The position numbers were made by a program, and so were the translations under genes. From positions 372,001 through 436,000 of the forward strand of contig MU278349.1 in assembly GCA_022385755.1 (NCBI GenBank): a DNA stretch of 64,000 nucleotides, read 5' to 3'. The notes beneath the pieces are model-generated. The model saw only the letters and a list, made by a program, of their open reading frames with translations, searched no databases and was not told the origin of the DNA. Shown here one piece after another: positions 12,601 to 25,022 of the stretch (position 1 is its first letter; each line of letters begins with the position of its first letter). The stretch comes from Trametopsis cervina. Taxonomy: Eukaryota > Basidiomycota > Agaricomycetes > Polyporales > Irpicaceae.

Positions 12601-14918
12601 GAGATAGATCGCGGTCGCGGCTCACTGGGGTGGTAGCGGTAACGGTAGCGGCAATGGTGGTACAGCCCAGTACCGGTGGTGGTGGTGGCGGGGACGCATG
12701 CATATGCTAGTCGCGCCAGACGACTGGGCCTCGACCTCGCCGTCCGCCCGTGCCCACCTGACGGAGTGGGGAGGGCTTAAGAGCGTCGCAGAGCCTAGTC
12801 TGCATGCAGCCTTACCTTGCACTTGCATGCTTGCATTGACCTGCTGCAGCCCAGTGCCCACGGACGCACGTTGTCCGCTGCAGAGAGGGCTGGCTGGCAC
12901 GGTTGGCATGCCAGTTCTCGGCCCTACGATGTGTGTGTGTTTCAGCTCTAGGTTGGTGGTGTGGTGGTGGCTGGATGGGATGGCGATGGTGCAATCGCAA
13001 TCGGTGGCGAGCGAGTGCGAGGCCCGCATCGTCGCATCCGGCTTTCCAACGCACGTGGATCCTCCCCGCCGGTGCAGGTGGGTGGTCGGGCGTCGCTACA
13101 GCACCTCCTGCTTTGCCACCAACTGGACCCGACGCGGGGACGTAAAAAATTCGAGAAATTGGAAAAACTGAAAAAGGGAAAGGGATATGGTTAGCTGGCG
13201 GGAAAAAGTATCGTGCACGGTCGGACTCACATACCGCATTCCACCGTCTTGGAACGAGCGAGAATACAGCGGTGAGCGGTGAGGGCGAGCACAGTCGCAG
13301 TCAACACTCACTACCACTGCACGGCGGCCGTGCTTGGTTTGTACGGTACGGTACAACTCACTAAGGAAAAACAGATCAGCCCGCACGGCGAGTAAGATCG
13401 TCAGAGAAAGAGGGCAGGCAAAGAGACGGACATACGCACGGAGATCACCACGAGAAGCCACGATGCGCCCTAACGACCCGCTACTTAGATCCCCCAATCG
13501 CCCTCGCCCTCCCTCGCCCTCGTCCAATCCCCTCGCTTTCGACTTCTGCCGCGGTGCATATTGTAGAAAAGAGGGAAAGAATGACGGGCTCCGTCTGTGT
13601 AGTGTCACGCCCCGCCGTCCTCCCCCGCCTCCAGAAAGCTCGTCCGTAGAGCTGTATAGTGTACAGTAGAGAGAACTCACTGTAATGACCCCGAAGCATG
13701 CCGCGGCAGCGGTGGATAAGGCATGACGCGTGATACCTCACTGTATTCGAGTTCGAGCGAGCCTAGCCGCGTTCGTATGCCTATCTTGTAAGTACGCCGA
13801 AGTGGCGCGTTGCCCCGCGCTAGCTGCGCCACCATTGTATACACTGGCCTGGCTGGTAAGATTCTCGCACAACCAAAAAGAAAAAGAACGCGTGCGGTGG
13901 TTGGTTGTTTGTTAGTGCTAGTGCACCCGACGGACGCCGCTCGAGAACAAGGCGTTTCGAAGGACCGCGCGAGAACAACAACGAAACCACTCACCTAGGC
14001 TCATTTCATTCCAGAGCCAAAGCAGAGTTCGCACAAGGGGCAAGCATTGTTTGGAGTTATCGTCTTTCTTTTCTTTATTTGTGGGTGTGACGACTGTAGA
14101 CTACGATTACACAGTGGGCTGTTGCTATGCAAATGCGAAAGAAGGAGAGGAGACGGAGAGACACAAGGGACCAGGACCGTTAAAGCTGTACGTACGACTG
14201 CGGCGGGGGTAGGCGGCTGCTGCTGCTATGCAATAAGTAAAGAAAAAAACAAAGCACGAGTCGAAATGGGAAGAAGAATGGATGGATGGAGGGCGCAAGA
14301 GACAGACAGCCGGATCCCCGCCAATAGATAGTGCAAGTCAGTCCAACAAGGGGGAGGGAGGGAGGTATAGGAAAACAGAAACAGAAAATGGAAACACACT
14401 ACAAGCCCGAGCACAATAAAAAAAAAGCGGCGGAAGTGAGCGAGCAAACAAACAGGAACAGCGGCGAGCATGGGAAGCACCAATAAAAATATAGGGGCGG
14501 GCGGCGGCAGGAGCGAGAAGAATCCAAAAATCGGCGGTGTTTAATGTTTATTGCGTGGCGAGAACGATTGAATGTGCGTGGGAGAGAGCGAGGGGGGCGG
14601 CGCGGTATGGAATACAGAACGGCAGGGCGGGAGGTGTATACAGCGGGCGGGCAGCGGGGGACCTTTTGGCGGGCGGGACGAGCGTATGGTATCGTTTTTG
14701 CTAGTATTACACCGTCGTCCCCAGGACTCGTCCTCGTCCTCGTCGCCGTCGAGCGCGTGATGAAAGTATGTGAGGAGTTCCTACCCGGAGCAGGAAGGAA
14801 AGTCTATGCGGATATGAAAAGGGTGCGGCGGGGGTATGCGAAAGGAAGAAGCCAAAGCCGAGAAGGCAGAAAACAGAAGAGACGAGAACGACACGAGAGA
14901 ACGGTATGCGAACACGCT
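6650..14918. other. Long apparently non-coding region downstream of the GATA gene
   Basis: About 8.3 kb without any open frame that has both protein-like composition and plausible splice partners. Frames of 100-250 codons exist (for example plus 14544-15299, which overlaps the GATA end, and minus 13096-13680), but they encode Arg/Ser/Pro-rich low-complexity strings expected from GC-rich DNA with few stops. Short GT- or CG-rich runs, GGT runs near 12650-12690 and self-complementary GTAC-type words (7370-7390, 10300-10315, 13335-13352) are scattered. It may hold the 3' UTR of the GATA gene, regulatory DNA or non-coding transcripts; none can be shown from sequence. Confidence 0.5.
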
Positions 14919-16634
14919 TCACGCGGCGATCGGCTTGCGCAGGCTGTTGCTCCGCGACTTGCTCTTCGCAGGCGCAAGGTCCGCGAGGGGCACGCTCTGC
15001 CAGCCCGTCACCTCCGGGATCTGTCCCTGCTCTCCAGCCCGACTGCGCCCATAGAAATCGTCCGCCTGCTGTCCATTCGGGAAGAAGCCACCCGGGGCGG
15101 TCGCTGCCTTCCTCGGGGTCGGTGGCGAGCCTGCCGACGCGGACGTCGGTCGCGAGAGCGGCGAGGAGGACGCGCTGAGGGAGGCGATGTCGGAGAGGGG
15201 CGCGTTGGGCAGACGGATCCCGCCGTCGAGAGGGGGGGACTGCGAGTTCGGGTCGCGCGGGATGGGGAAGGTGGCCACTGCGGGCGAGTTGAAGGATGAG
15301 GAGGGCACGGAGCCGGACGAAGCCAGCGAGACTAAGAGAAAATTGTGCTGATTAGATAGGGTCATTTACACAAATTAAACCGTGCACATACCCGCATCAT
15401 CCCAATCGCTCGACGCGCCACCATTGCCGGTGGATCCATTCGACGAGGAAACCGACGAGCGGCGCTGCAGATGCGGCTGCTCGCCTCCATCGTTCACCTC
15501 CTTCTTCACGACCGGCGAGAGCTTGCCGACCTTCGGGCTGCTCCCCGCCGCCGTGCTCTTGAGCTGCTTGCGCGTCTTGCTGCCCGCCCGAAGCTCATCA
15601 AAGCGCAGCGGACGCGGACGCAGATGCGTGCGCTCGTACAGCCCGCATTTGTTGCAGACGATCTTGCCGGGGTTGAGCGTCGAGCGGCGCCACGAGGGCG
15701 GCTCGGTCGTATGGCAGTTGAAGCACCGTCGGCGGAGGTACTGCGTCTCCTTGCTCGCCGCGTCGTCCGTGTGCTGCACGAGCAGCCCCGCGTGCGGCGC
15801 GAGACACGGGAGGCCGTGCATCCCCGCCGAGGGCGGACGGCAGTAGCCCGTCTGAGAGGGGACGATGACGGGCGCGTCCTCCGTCTTGATCATGTCGTAC
15901 ATCGGCGCGTGCGGAGACTGGTTGAGCGAGACCGAGTGCGCGAACGGTTCGTCCATGTGGTGCGACGGCAGTCCGTCCATCGGGAGAGGCTCGCCGTACA
16001 TCGTACCAGGGCGAGACCCGTACGGGCTCGGAGACTCGTTGCCCATGAAGGGGGGAGAGGGGTACGGAAGCTCGCGCCCGTCGTGGCGCACATAGGGGAA
16101 GGTGTTGCGGCGGTGCATGGGCACGTCGTGCGGGTGGCGCATCGGGGGGAGCTCGCCGTGCGAGGTCTGCGGCGGCATGTGCCACGAGCCGGCGTGGTGG
16201 CGGGACTGCTGCTGTTGGTGTTGTTGTTGGTGGTGCTGTTGCTGCTGCTGGTGCTGTTGGTGATGGTGGTAGGCCTGCTGCTGCTCGTGGTGGTAGACGT
16301 CATTGGGCTGCATGTGCTGGTCCGGGAGGTCGTGCTCGTAGAGCTCGTCGAGGAGCGAGCCACGCGAGCCCGGGGGCTGCGGGTAGGACGCGTTGTAGTG
16401 TTGCGCGTTGGACCACATCTGCGTCGCGGCCTTGATGGCGTGCGGCTCGGGTGCTATGCCGTGCTCGTCGCTGGGGTCGTAGATGGCGGGGTTGACGGCG
16501 ATGTCGACCGAGTGCTTGAGGTTGGGGGAGGGGTAGTGCAGATCGTCAGAATACACGGAGGCCCTGGGCGAGGGCGTGCGCGGGGTGGAAGAGGCGTCAG
16601 AGTAGGGCGTGTAGGAGTCGAACTGGTAGTCCAT
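14919..16634 (-). CDS. GATA-type zinc-finger transcription factor
   Basis: Two exons (15392..16634, 14919..15331) give 551 aa. A single zinc finger lies at about residues 303-335: CFNC, a 19-residue loop containing TEPPSWRR, then CNKCGLYERTH and a basic tail (RPRPLRFDELRAGSKTRKQ). The conserved tryptophan, arginines and CNxCG core mark a GATA-family DNA-binding domain. The N-terminal 300 residues are disordered: Pro/Ser/Tyr-rich, with a long His/Gln block (about residues 145-180). The C-terminal part is Ser/Pro-rich and basic near the end (KSKSRSNSLRK). Translation is taken from MDYQFDSYTPYSD, the first methionine with protein-like context; a longer in-frame start exists 28 codons upstream. 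The protein is nuclear by family. GATA regulators control nitrogen use, light response, iron or fruiting in fungi; which applies here is not shown. The gene stands alone in the GC-rich island. Confidence 0.9.
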
Positions 16635-18656
16635 TGGATCGCTGAGCGGTGAGAGTGGGACTGTGCAGTGTGGCTGCGGTGTGGCCAGGAGGGATGGGGA
16701 TTGCCTGGGCAGACGCAAAGAGGATGGTTATGTGCGTGTGATGGGAGGACGGAAAGACACGTCCGTTGTTTGGCTCGGGAGAGGCGGGAGAGGACACAGA
16801 GAGCAGCGTAGTGCTCGGGATTATGTACGAAGGCAGAGTATTCGGCTGGAAAAGGAAAGCGAGTGGAGGACAGGGTCCCCATCTGGACGGGGTCCCGGGG
16901 TCCGCTGATTATGGCCACAACGACGCGAGCGCGGGCGGGTGGCCGGAGTCCTCGGGGAAGACCCACCAGGCTGTGTCTGCTTCCTGATTAGGGCTAGTGG
17001 CCAATCGGGGCTCTAGCGCGCCCTCCCGCTGCTATCCGTTGTCTTGGGTCTCGTGGTGCAAACAGCCGTCAACAGGCTTGAGGAACCCATGCGCTCCATA
17101 TCCGCCCGATTCGAAAAAGAAAGCAAGTAGAAAAAAAAACAATACACACACGCTGTTCTTTCCGGCAAGGCACCACCGTCACACGCCGTCACAGTGCAGT
17201 CACCCCCGTCGTCACCCCCGCGAGAGAGGTCTTCTCTCAGTACTCCCGCCGTGCGCACTTGTTCGTTTGCTGCTCATGCATTCCTCGCGTGCAGGATGAG
17301 CATTCGCAGCAATGTACATTACAGCAGCCCACCGTATGGACAGACAGTACACAGAATGAAAGTAAGGTACATTCGGGGAGTGCGCGCCCGAGGGGGACCC
17401 CACCTTCCAGAAAATCCGCCGCTGGCCCTGAGCGTGTCTGCGCTCGCGCACACACCCGCGAGCTCGCGAGGGAGAGGAGGCCGTAATCGACAGGCCTCCT
17501 GCCCGTTCGGCTCGTCTGTGCTTCTTTCGCAATTTCCGCGCGGCGGGCTCTAGCTGGCTGACAGCAACAGGAACCAACGCCGCCCGTCGACGCGAGGACC
17601 CGTCCGTACGGGGCTGGCGCAGAGGGGGTGCATTATAGTTATAGCAATTTTTTATATTACTTTTACTGTACTGCACTTCGGTTGCTCGCGCCTTACGTAC
17701 CGCGCCGCCAGCCGTGCATATATGTGCTATTTTATTTCCCCGCGGTGACGTGCGCGATTTCTGGGCTTTGCAAGCATCGGTCACCTGGTGGCGTACAGAC
17801 GCGCATAGCGAGATTGAGATTGAGAGAGGGGGCGAGATGCGAGGGACGATTGGAGGGATGCGATGGAGGGGAGGGAGGGGAGACAGACAGGCAGGGTGCG
17901 AGGGTGTGTGTGCGTTGGATCTGTGCCGGGGAGTGTGCCGAGGCGAGATGAGACCGCGCGTCGACGGACTCTCGCACGTTTTTCAGCTCGCTCGCTCGCG
18001 GGTGGCAGGAGAGAGGACCGCCGACGACGACGCCTGTTTACGGTACCATCCCACCTTCCTTTTCCTATTCTTGACTTTTTTCCTAGTCTCGACCCGCACC
18101 ACACCGAAAAAATTTGCGCCTCAAAGTCCCTGCCATACCCGTAACACCGTAACGTACATGTGCCAGACCTGCCAAACCATGCCAAACCAATCCCCTCCTC
18201 CGCGCTCGTCGCCTGTCCCCTTGTCGCCATGTCGTTGACTCCCTCTTTGCGAAGTTTGCCTGTGTACGTGTAACGTCGCTCACATCCTGTACACGAAGCT
18301 CGCCGTCGACGTCTTGCGCCCGCAGCCTCGCGAAGTGGCACCCCGGACGCCGCCCGCCCATGCCACGCCCACGCCACGCCACGATTGTCTGCGCACGCCC
18401 GGTGACAATGGAACGAGGAATGAGGAAGAGCGAGGAGCCGTCCGTCCGCGTCCGTGCCCGTGCCCTGACAGCTCGCTCCCGGGCGCTCGGCCTCCATCCC
18501 ATCCCATCCCTCGGTCGCGCTATCCATGTCCCCCGCCCGCGCTCGCTCGCCCCAGACCGTAATGGCCAACCCAGCCCTGACTCGCTCTTACTCATCCGCC
18601 CGCCCGCGCGCCGCAGAACACCAAAAGCAGACGTAGAGGGCGTTTCGTTCGCGTGT

Positions 18657-18690
18657 CATGTAAATGCAATGCAATGCAATGTAATGTAAA
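18657..18690. repeat. Short ATGCA/ATGTA tandem run
   Basis: Degenerate pentamer repeat (ATGCA units grading into ATGTA) in the GATA upstream region. Confidence 0.6.
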
Positions 18691-19615
18691 CTCGTACGTC
18701 TACGTCTGAATTTATCCCTTGTTTGACTACCGCCCCCGCGCCCGCGCCCGCGAGAGAGAGAGCCCGTGCCCGATATGCGTACGCGGTTTCCAGGTAAGGT
18801 CATTGTCCTCATTCTCGTTTAGCACCGCCGCCGCTCGGGGCTGCTCCTCCATTTCTCGACGGGCGCGAGCTGGGATCCACAGTGCACAGCACGGCACACA
18901 AGGCAGCGTACCGTATCGAGTCAGCGGCCGCTAATGTCCGTGTCCAGCACCCGTCAACGCCAATGCCAGATACGGCGCAGCGACACAGCACGGCGGGAAG
19001 CGCGCGAACTCTGTCCACCTCCCTCAATCTTAATTACTGTACGCAGTGTGTCCTATCACTGACAGGAAAGAAGGAGGGAGAAACGAGAAAGGCAGAAGAA
19101 TGAAACGCAAGAACGAAGAAGAAAGAACACCCGCGCGCCCGCCCGTCGTGAAACGGCTTCGGAATTCTGTGTTCTCTGTGTCCTGCGTTCTGCAGCACTG
19201 GACTGGGACCGTCGGCAGTGCACCCGCTAACTTCCTTTGTTTCGAAGCGTTTCGAAGCACTAGCTGAGACCGAGACGAGACGATGCGAGACGATGCACGA
19301 TGCGATGACGGCTCGAACGCGACAACACAACCCGTCTTCTCGCCCGCGGGATCCTCTCTCCTCCTTCCGTCCAGTCCTCACTCTTCCGTCTTTGGTCCTC
19401 CCTCCTCAACCGAATCGTCAGTGTATGCACAGCCCGCGTCCAAATCACCGTGACACACCGTCACCCTCCTCCGGATTAGACTTTCGGTACACACACATCC
19501 AAGCGTCTCGCGTCTCCTCTCTTTGCCTAGCACCATTTGGAGGTGGCTAGCGACGACCAAACGAACGGGCAGACGGAACACTCCATGAACCACGACCCAT
19601 GAGTCAACTCTCCTA

Positions 19616-19646
19616 CACAGGACAGGACAGGACAGGACAGGACAGT
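19616..19646. repeat. ACAGG pentanucleotide tandem repeat
   Basis: About six consecutive copies of the pentamer GGACA, nearly perfect, in the GATA upstream region. Confidence 0.85.
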
Positions 19647-20321
19647 GCCACAAAGACGCCGCGGACGCCACCACGAGAAGCAGCGCACAGCAGTGCCTCC
19701 GGCCAAACCTTGTCTTCCCGTCTCCTCCTCCCATTCCCGCCTCCCCTCGCGTTCTCCCTCGCAACCCTCACGGTCTTCTGTGCGCGCGTGGGCTCTTCTG
19801 TGACTGGACTCGCCGCCTGCCTGCCTATTCCGCACGCGCGCGCGCGTGTGTGTGTGGGTTGCTTCTGCTCTTGCTCCCAAACAGTGATCGAGCAAGCAAG
19901 GAGACAGGCACAGCATCTCGCTGATGTTTTACGTTTACGTCTCTTCTCTTCTCTTCTGTGGCTCACTTTCCCATTCCCATCCTCGCCCAATCACTCTCGC
20001 TCTCGTTATCCCCTCGGTTTGAGGTGTCCTTAATGAACTGAACTGGACGCGTGGCTGGGAACCTCCGCGTTCTCGTTGATGATAGTGATGATGATGAGTT
20101 CGAAGCCGCGGTGTGGGTGAGTGATGCAAAGGACGAAGGAGAGAGGCTGAGAGGCTGATGCGGCGGCTCCGTCATGTTTATCGCATATCGCACTGTGTAC
20201 CGTACACCGTACACGCACCGCCTCGTCTCGTCTCGTTCCTGGGATCCCATTCCGAGCCACCTAAACGACCAGGGGTACACACCGATTGGTTGTGGTCTTT
20301 GGTCGTGGTGGTGCTCTGCCC

Positions 20322-20375
20322 CAACCACATCCGCATCCACATCTACATCTACATCTACATCTGCATCACATCCAT
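20322..20375. repeat. CATCTA/CATCCG hexamer repeat
   Basis: Hexameric run reading CATCCG then CATCTA units, slightly degenerate at both ends, in otherwise non-coding DNA. Confidence 0.75.
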
Positions 20376-20829
20376 GCACCGCTGATGTGTTGTCTTTGTC
20401 GCGTTGTCTATTTCTGTTTCCGTCCTCGTCCCCGTTTCTGTCCCCGTTTACGCATTGCAAAAAAATTAAAATTCAAAGTTCACCCTCCCTCACTCTCACT
20501 CACGCTCTCACACGTCGGTCAATGCATAACGTGCGGTGCAGCAAGCGCGAGCGCGAACGAACGAGCCACAGCAACAACGCCACGATCACTGCGTACGTAC
20601 GTACCCCGCGTCCGCGTCCTCCAAAACCAAATCTTCTTGCCTGCTTCGCGCAGACCGTAAAACCCGTCGCGCGTGCGTCTATCCTGCTACCGTCCGTGCG
20701 CAGATCACCCATAATTAATAATGTACGTACCCGTCCGTGCCTGGGCCGACCGCAGCATGAGTTGGTGTTGGATTGGAGCTGAGGCTGGCTGGCTGCGCGG
20801 CTCGGCGTGACGAGGGTGATTAGTGTGGC

Positions 20830-20876
20830 CGGAACGGCTGGCACAGGAGAGTTTAAGTTTTACTTTGCTTTGACGT
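20830..20876. repeat. Direct repeat, copy 1
   Basis: First copy of an imperfect 47-bp direct repeat that begins CCGGAACGGCTGGCACAG and continues through AGAGTTTA...CTTTG; the second copy starts 100 bp further on. Confidence 0.8.
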
Positions 20877-20929
20877 GGTACGGTACTGGAAGTCAACGAT
20901 ACGATGAAGACGAATATGAACATTGACTC

Positions 20930-20976
20930 CGGAACGGCTGGCACAGTAGAGTTTACTCTACTTTGCATTGACGCGG
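20930..20976. repeat. Direct repeat, copy 2
   Basis: Second copy of the 47-bp repeat, differing at several positions after the shared first 18 bases and again closing with a TTGACG-GGTA motif. Confidence 0.8.
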
Positions 20977-21675
20977 TAGGTAGGTAACCGATGAACTTTG
21001 CTCTGTGGGTGGCTCGGACGCCGCACGCTCCGATAGGAGTCGCACTGACTCGCTCGCCACATTCTTCCTCTTTTCCACACACGATCGGCAGTCCAGATTC
21101 GATACGAGAGCTGCGTCGCTTCGTGGCACCACTGTACGTACAACACGTACAGCACGTACGCGCGCGCAGTCGCAGAACGTCCGCTCCGACCGTACGTGGC
21201 GGCTTACGCCCCCTCCGTGGTCAACGCAACGCTCTCCGTCCGTCTAGCCAGGCCAGGGACTAGGGACGAGGGCTAAGCTCACAAGGTTTGCGAGCGAGTG
21301 CGTCTGGCTGGGTGGGTAGCTTCTCGGAGCACCCGCGCAAGAAGCACGAAGCACGAAGAAGAAAACGGGGTCGCTGTAAATGTCCTATCGTCCCGTGGAC
21401 GTCGTCGTCATCCTGGGAGGGCGCTCGAAGGTCGAAGGTCGCACGGTAGCATAGTCAAGTCGCCGAGCCATCATCACTCAACCGCACTTCACCGTCCTGT
21501 CCTGTCCTGCAGAAGCGGAAGAGGAAGGAGGCAGACAGAAGAGGAAGAACGAGCGAAGACAGGAAAGCCACCCAGTCGGACGGAGGTTCGTGTTGGCGTT
21601 CTGCGTTCGGGTTCGCGATCACGCCTGCTGTCGGACAGGTCGGACGCCTTTGTGCCGTTCGCCACACCTCGTGCC

Positions 21676-21698
21676 TCCATCCATCCATCCATCCATCC
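21676..21698. repeat. CCAT tetranucleotide repeat
   Basis: Five to six perfect copies of CCAT within the GATA upstream region. Confidence 0.85.
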
Positions 21699-23814
21699 GT
21701 GCGAGTGCCCCACCACCAGTCCAACTCTATCTCCAATCTCTGCCCCTCCATCCCTTTCCTCTTGCTCTTGCTCTGCTCCCCTTCCTCTCGTGCGCTGCGC
21801 TAGACTGCGCTTCTCTCCACCGGCATCTGTTCTCCCGGACCCCACACACTGAAACACTCCTCCGACCTCGCAGAACCACAGAACCGCACGGTCGGTCGGT
21901 GCCTATTCTATACATCTATTCCATTCATACCGTACATACCGTACATTACGCTCTATTCTATTCTATTCTGTAGCCACCCACCCTTGGCCCCCTTAATTCG
22001 CAGCAGCAGCAGCTAGCGGGGCGTGCTTCTTCCCGCGAAGCGCGTACCGCCCGCCCCTTTACGTTGCCGTAATGTCTTGTCTTTTTCTTTTCTCGCCCAA
22101 GTCCAGATCTAACCTGAACCGTCGTGTCCTTTTCCTTTCACGGAAGATTTTTGGCAGTCTAAGTGTGTTGTAATTGGGTAAGCGCTGTGGCGGGGCGGGA
22201 TCCGCGGAGCCACCGATCGCGCGCAGGCTGGGTGTCAACGTCAGGCTGCGCCGCCGCCGGGTTCGGATTCGGGTTCGGTGTATCCTGACCTGTCCTTGTC
22301 CTGCGCTATACGACCACTACAGTACAGTACTTTATCAAAACGTACGTCCACTCGAGAAGCATTCGCATTCGACAGCTTCACTTCATTCCGGTGTACAGGC
22401 CAGCTGCCGTGCGCTCCAACATTCCGACGTTCCAGCAATACAGTACAGTGCTGGCTCATAAACTAAGGTTCCGTGGGTGGTGGAAGGGAGAGATAAAGCC
22501 AAACCTTGAGCGTGGATATCTCCGTGCGCGTGCTGCGCGTCATCGTAGCTTATCAGACTACGAGTCCCCGTTCACGATCACCTGAGGATGAGCGTAGCTG
22601 CCTATAGGACGACCGTAAACTGTAGTCGTGCATTGCATTTGCATATCGTATCGTAGCGTATCGCAACCCACCTGTCCGTCACCGTCCAGACTGCATCGCT
22701 ACCTAACTGCCTCCGTATCGCCTCGCCTCTTCTACGCCCCGCATTTTCACATCCCATCCCATTCGCAAAATCGTTCAATCGTCCAATCTCAAAAACCATC
22801 GAAATCTGCTTCCGCACCTCCCACACACGCGCCCACTTCGGCGCGGCCCGCGGTGTTTGCGATCGCGTTTTGGTCACTCGTGACCGACCGTTTCGTATCC
22901 TCGTTGCACGGACTTTCTTTCCTACCTACTCACCGGTGAATTCTGAGATAGTTTTGGGGAGGGGCGTTCTCAGGATCGGGGAGTTCTGTTGCGACTTAGG
23001 TTAGGCATGGACTAGTCAGGGGAGGAGGAGGGGAAGGAGGAGGAAAGGGACGATGCAAGATGGTAAGCGGGACCAATTCGTGCTTGCGCCGCTCTGCGAC
23101 GGACGTCCGCGGACGGCTCGGGGTGCTATATGATAACAACGAAGAGCGTACAAGCGGACGCGACGCCCAGGCTATCTCTTCTCCGCGCCCTACCTCAAGC
23201 GAATGCAGTAACCAGCTTTCATACGTACGATGTACGCGGTGCATTGTGCACTGTGCGTTATATTTACATACATACATCGAAACGCGAAGCACACTCATAC
23301 AGTGCGATATTACATATGTCGAAATACCAACGCGTACAAGCTTCCGCCATTCCAGAGACCCCCGTTTCCTGAACTCGAACTCGCGCAGCACGCTCTCCAT
23401 TCCACCGCTATCTCACTATTACACATTTCGCACCGCCGCCGCTATTTCCAACCCCCCATGTATCATATGTGTAAACACCACCACACGTGCGATTATGCGC
23501 GTCCTAGGGTGTCACGGCCTCGTACAATAATGACAATACCAATGCTAGTAGAATGCAGACACCCACCTCTTTCGCTTTTGTACTGACCTTGCTTGTTCTC
23601 CGTGCACTGCATTATGGGGAAGCCCGCCAACTGACCCTTGATGCCTCTCATCCCGCCGGCTGGATGAGGATGATGATGATGATCACCGTCGGTACTCGCA
23701 TCCACGCATCAACATCTGTCGGTTCGGTATTGCACAACAGACACCACTATGACGGCACCGGAGGCGTGCGCCACGAAGATGCTGTGCCCGAGTACACGAA
23801 TCACGAAATCGCGA

Positions 23815-23842
23815 TTCGGTATTCGGTATTCGGTATTCGGTG
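23815..23842. repeat. TTCGGTA heptamer repeat
   Basis: Four consecutive near-perfect copies of the heptamer ATTCGGT. Confidence 0.85.
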
Positions 23843-24570
23843 CACAGACCTTCGAGGCATCTTAAGCACTGACTGGACTGACTGGCAGCGTGAGCCCCTG
23901 GAAACCAAGACGGGGACGCACAGCCATGCGCTGTCAGGTTAATACGGGAAAGCTATAGCTATGGGAACGAAGAGCTTCGCGGCGACACGAGAGATACGAC
24001 GTGGATGGAAATACGGTACGCTCGCAGGACAGGATGAAATGAAGGACTAGGCAGGACGAATAGACAGGACGAAGGGAAGGGAAGGAGAATGGAGGAAGGA
24101 GATAACCTCAGACGACGTCGTTGCACCGGACACCGAACGTACCGTACCGTCGAACCTAAACCGCACACACCGTCGAAGAGAGTTCGCGAACGTCCAGTCG
24201 GATGTACGCCCGCCGCGGTAGACTCGGAGACAGAGAACATAGCTAGCCAGACATGTTAGAGTTACGCCAGTGCCAACGCCAATGCCAGTGAGCAATTTCC
24301 GCGGATAGCGCATTGCGAATGCGAATGGCAATGGGAGAGGGAAGTTCCCGTACGTACCACACCCAAACCCAAACTCAAAGCGTGCTTAAATAACTGATTG
24401 AGGGAGGGCCCTCGAAATGTCAGTGTTTGCGTTCGTATCAATGTGGCCGGCTCCGCAGCGCAGCGGGATCCCAGGACGACGAGGACGACGGGTGGAAGAG
24501 CGTTGTGGTGTAGAACGAAAGGAAGGCAAGGAAGAACGAACCTGCGAACCTGCGAAGAACGTGGGCGAGA

Positions 24571-24598
24571 ATGGGATGGGATGGGATGGGATGGGATG
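24571..24598. repeat. GGGAT pentamer repeat
   Basis: Five to six copies of the pentamer ATGGG; G-runs at regular spacing. Confidence 0.85.
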
Positions 24599-25022
24599 GT
24601 CGCGAGCCCAACCTTCCATTTCGCGCGCAAGCCTGATGGAGAAAGGGCGGGCGGACGGGTGAGCCTGTCACTAACCGTCCGTCCGTCACTAGCCAGCTAG
24701 CCCGTCAGTCAGTCAAAGGGACAGGTGGACAGCCGGCCAACCGACCAGCGTAAGTCCTTTTCGCCGAGGGGAGAAACACTCTAACAGGGCAGGGGAAGAA
24801 GGGTCCATGACGTCTGCAGCGGCAAAAGCCTTGGTGATGCGTAAGTGAGTGAGTGAGTAATGGCTATGGGTACGGACACTGTAGTGTATTATACAGCGCA
24901 GCGCGGCATGACATACGACACATAAGACAGGAAGCCAGACCAGACCGTGCGTACGCTGGTGTCAATGGGGGAGACAGGCACACACACACGGTCATCCATT
25001 CATCGCACGCTCATCTCAATCC

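Larger units (their letters stand above)
16635..25022. other. Long apparently non-coding region upstream of the GATA gene
   Basis: About 8.4 kb separate the GATA start codon from the 3' end of the ING gene, so the whole region is 5' to the GATA gene. It has no convincing coding exon on either strand. It carries long pyrimidine tracts on the plus strand (19340-19420, 19720-19770, 19930-19980), many short tandem repeats, a 47-bp direct repeat and dense CGTACG/GTAC words. A CT-rich leader on the GATA coding strand just upstream of 16634 fits a 5' UTR. Long upstream regions are common for developmental regulators; here the function is inference. Confidence 0.5.

Noticed and set aside
13096..13680. 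194-codon open frame on the minus strand in the GC island
   Set aside because: Low-complexity Arg/Ser/Gly sequence without motif or splice support; such frames are expected by chance in GC-rich DNA.
15471..16652. 393-codon open frame on the plus strand
   Set aside because: It lies antisense to the GATA gene, encodes almost only Arg, Val, Leu and Gly, and is a by-product of GC-rich third positions.
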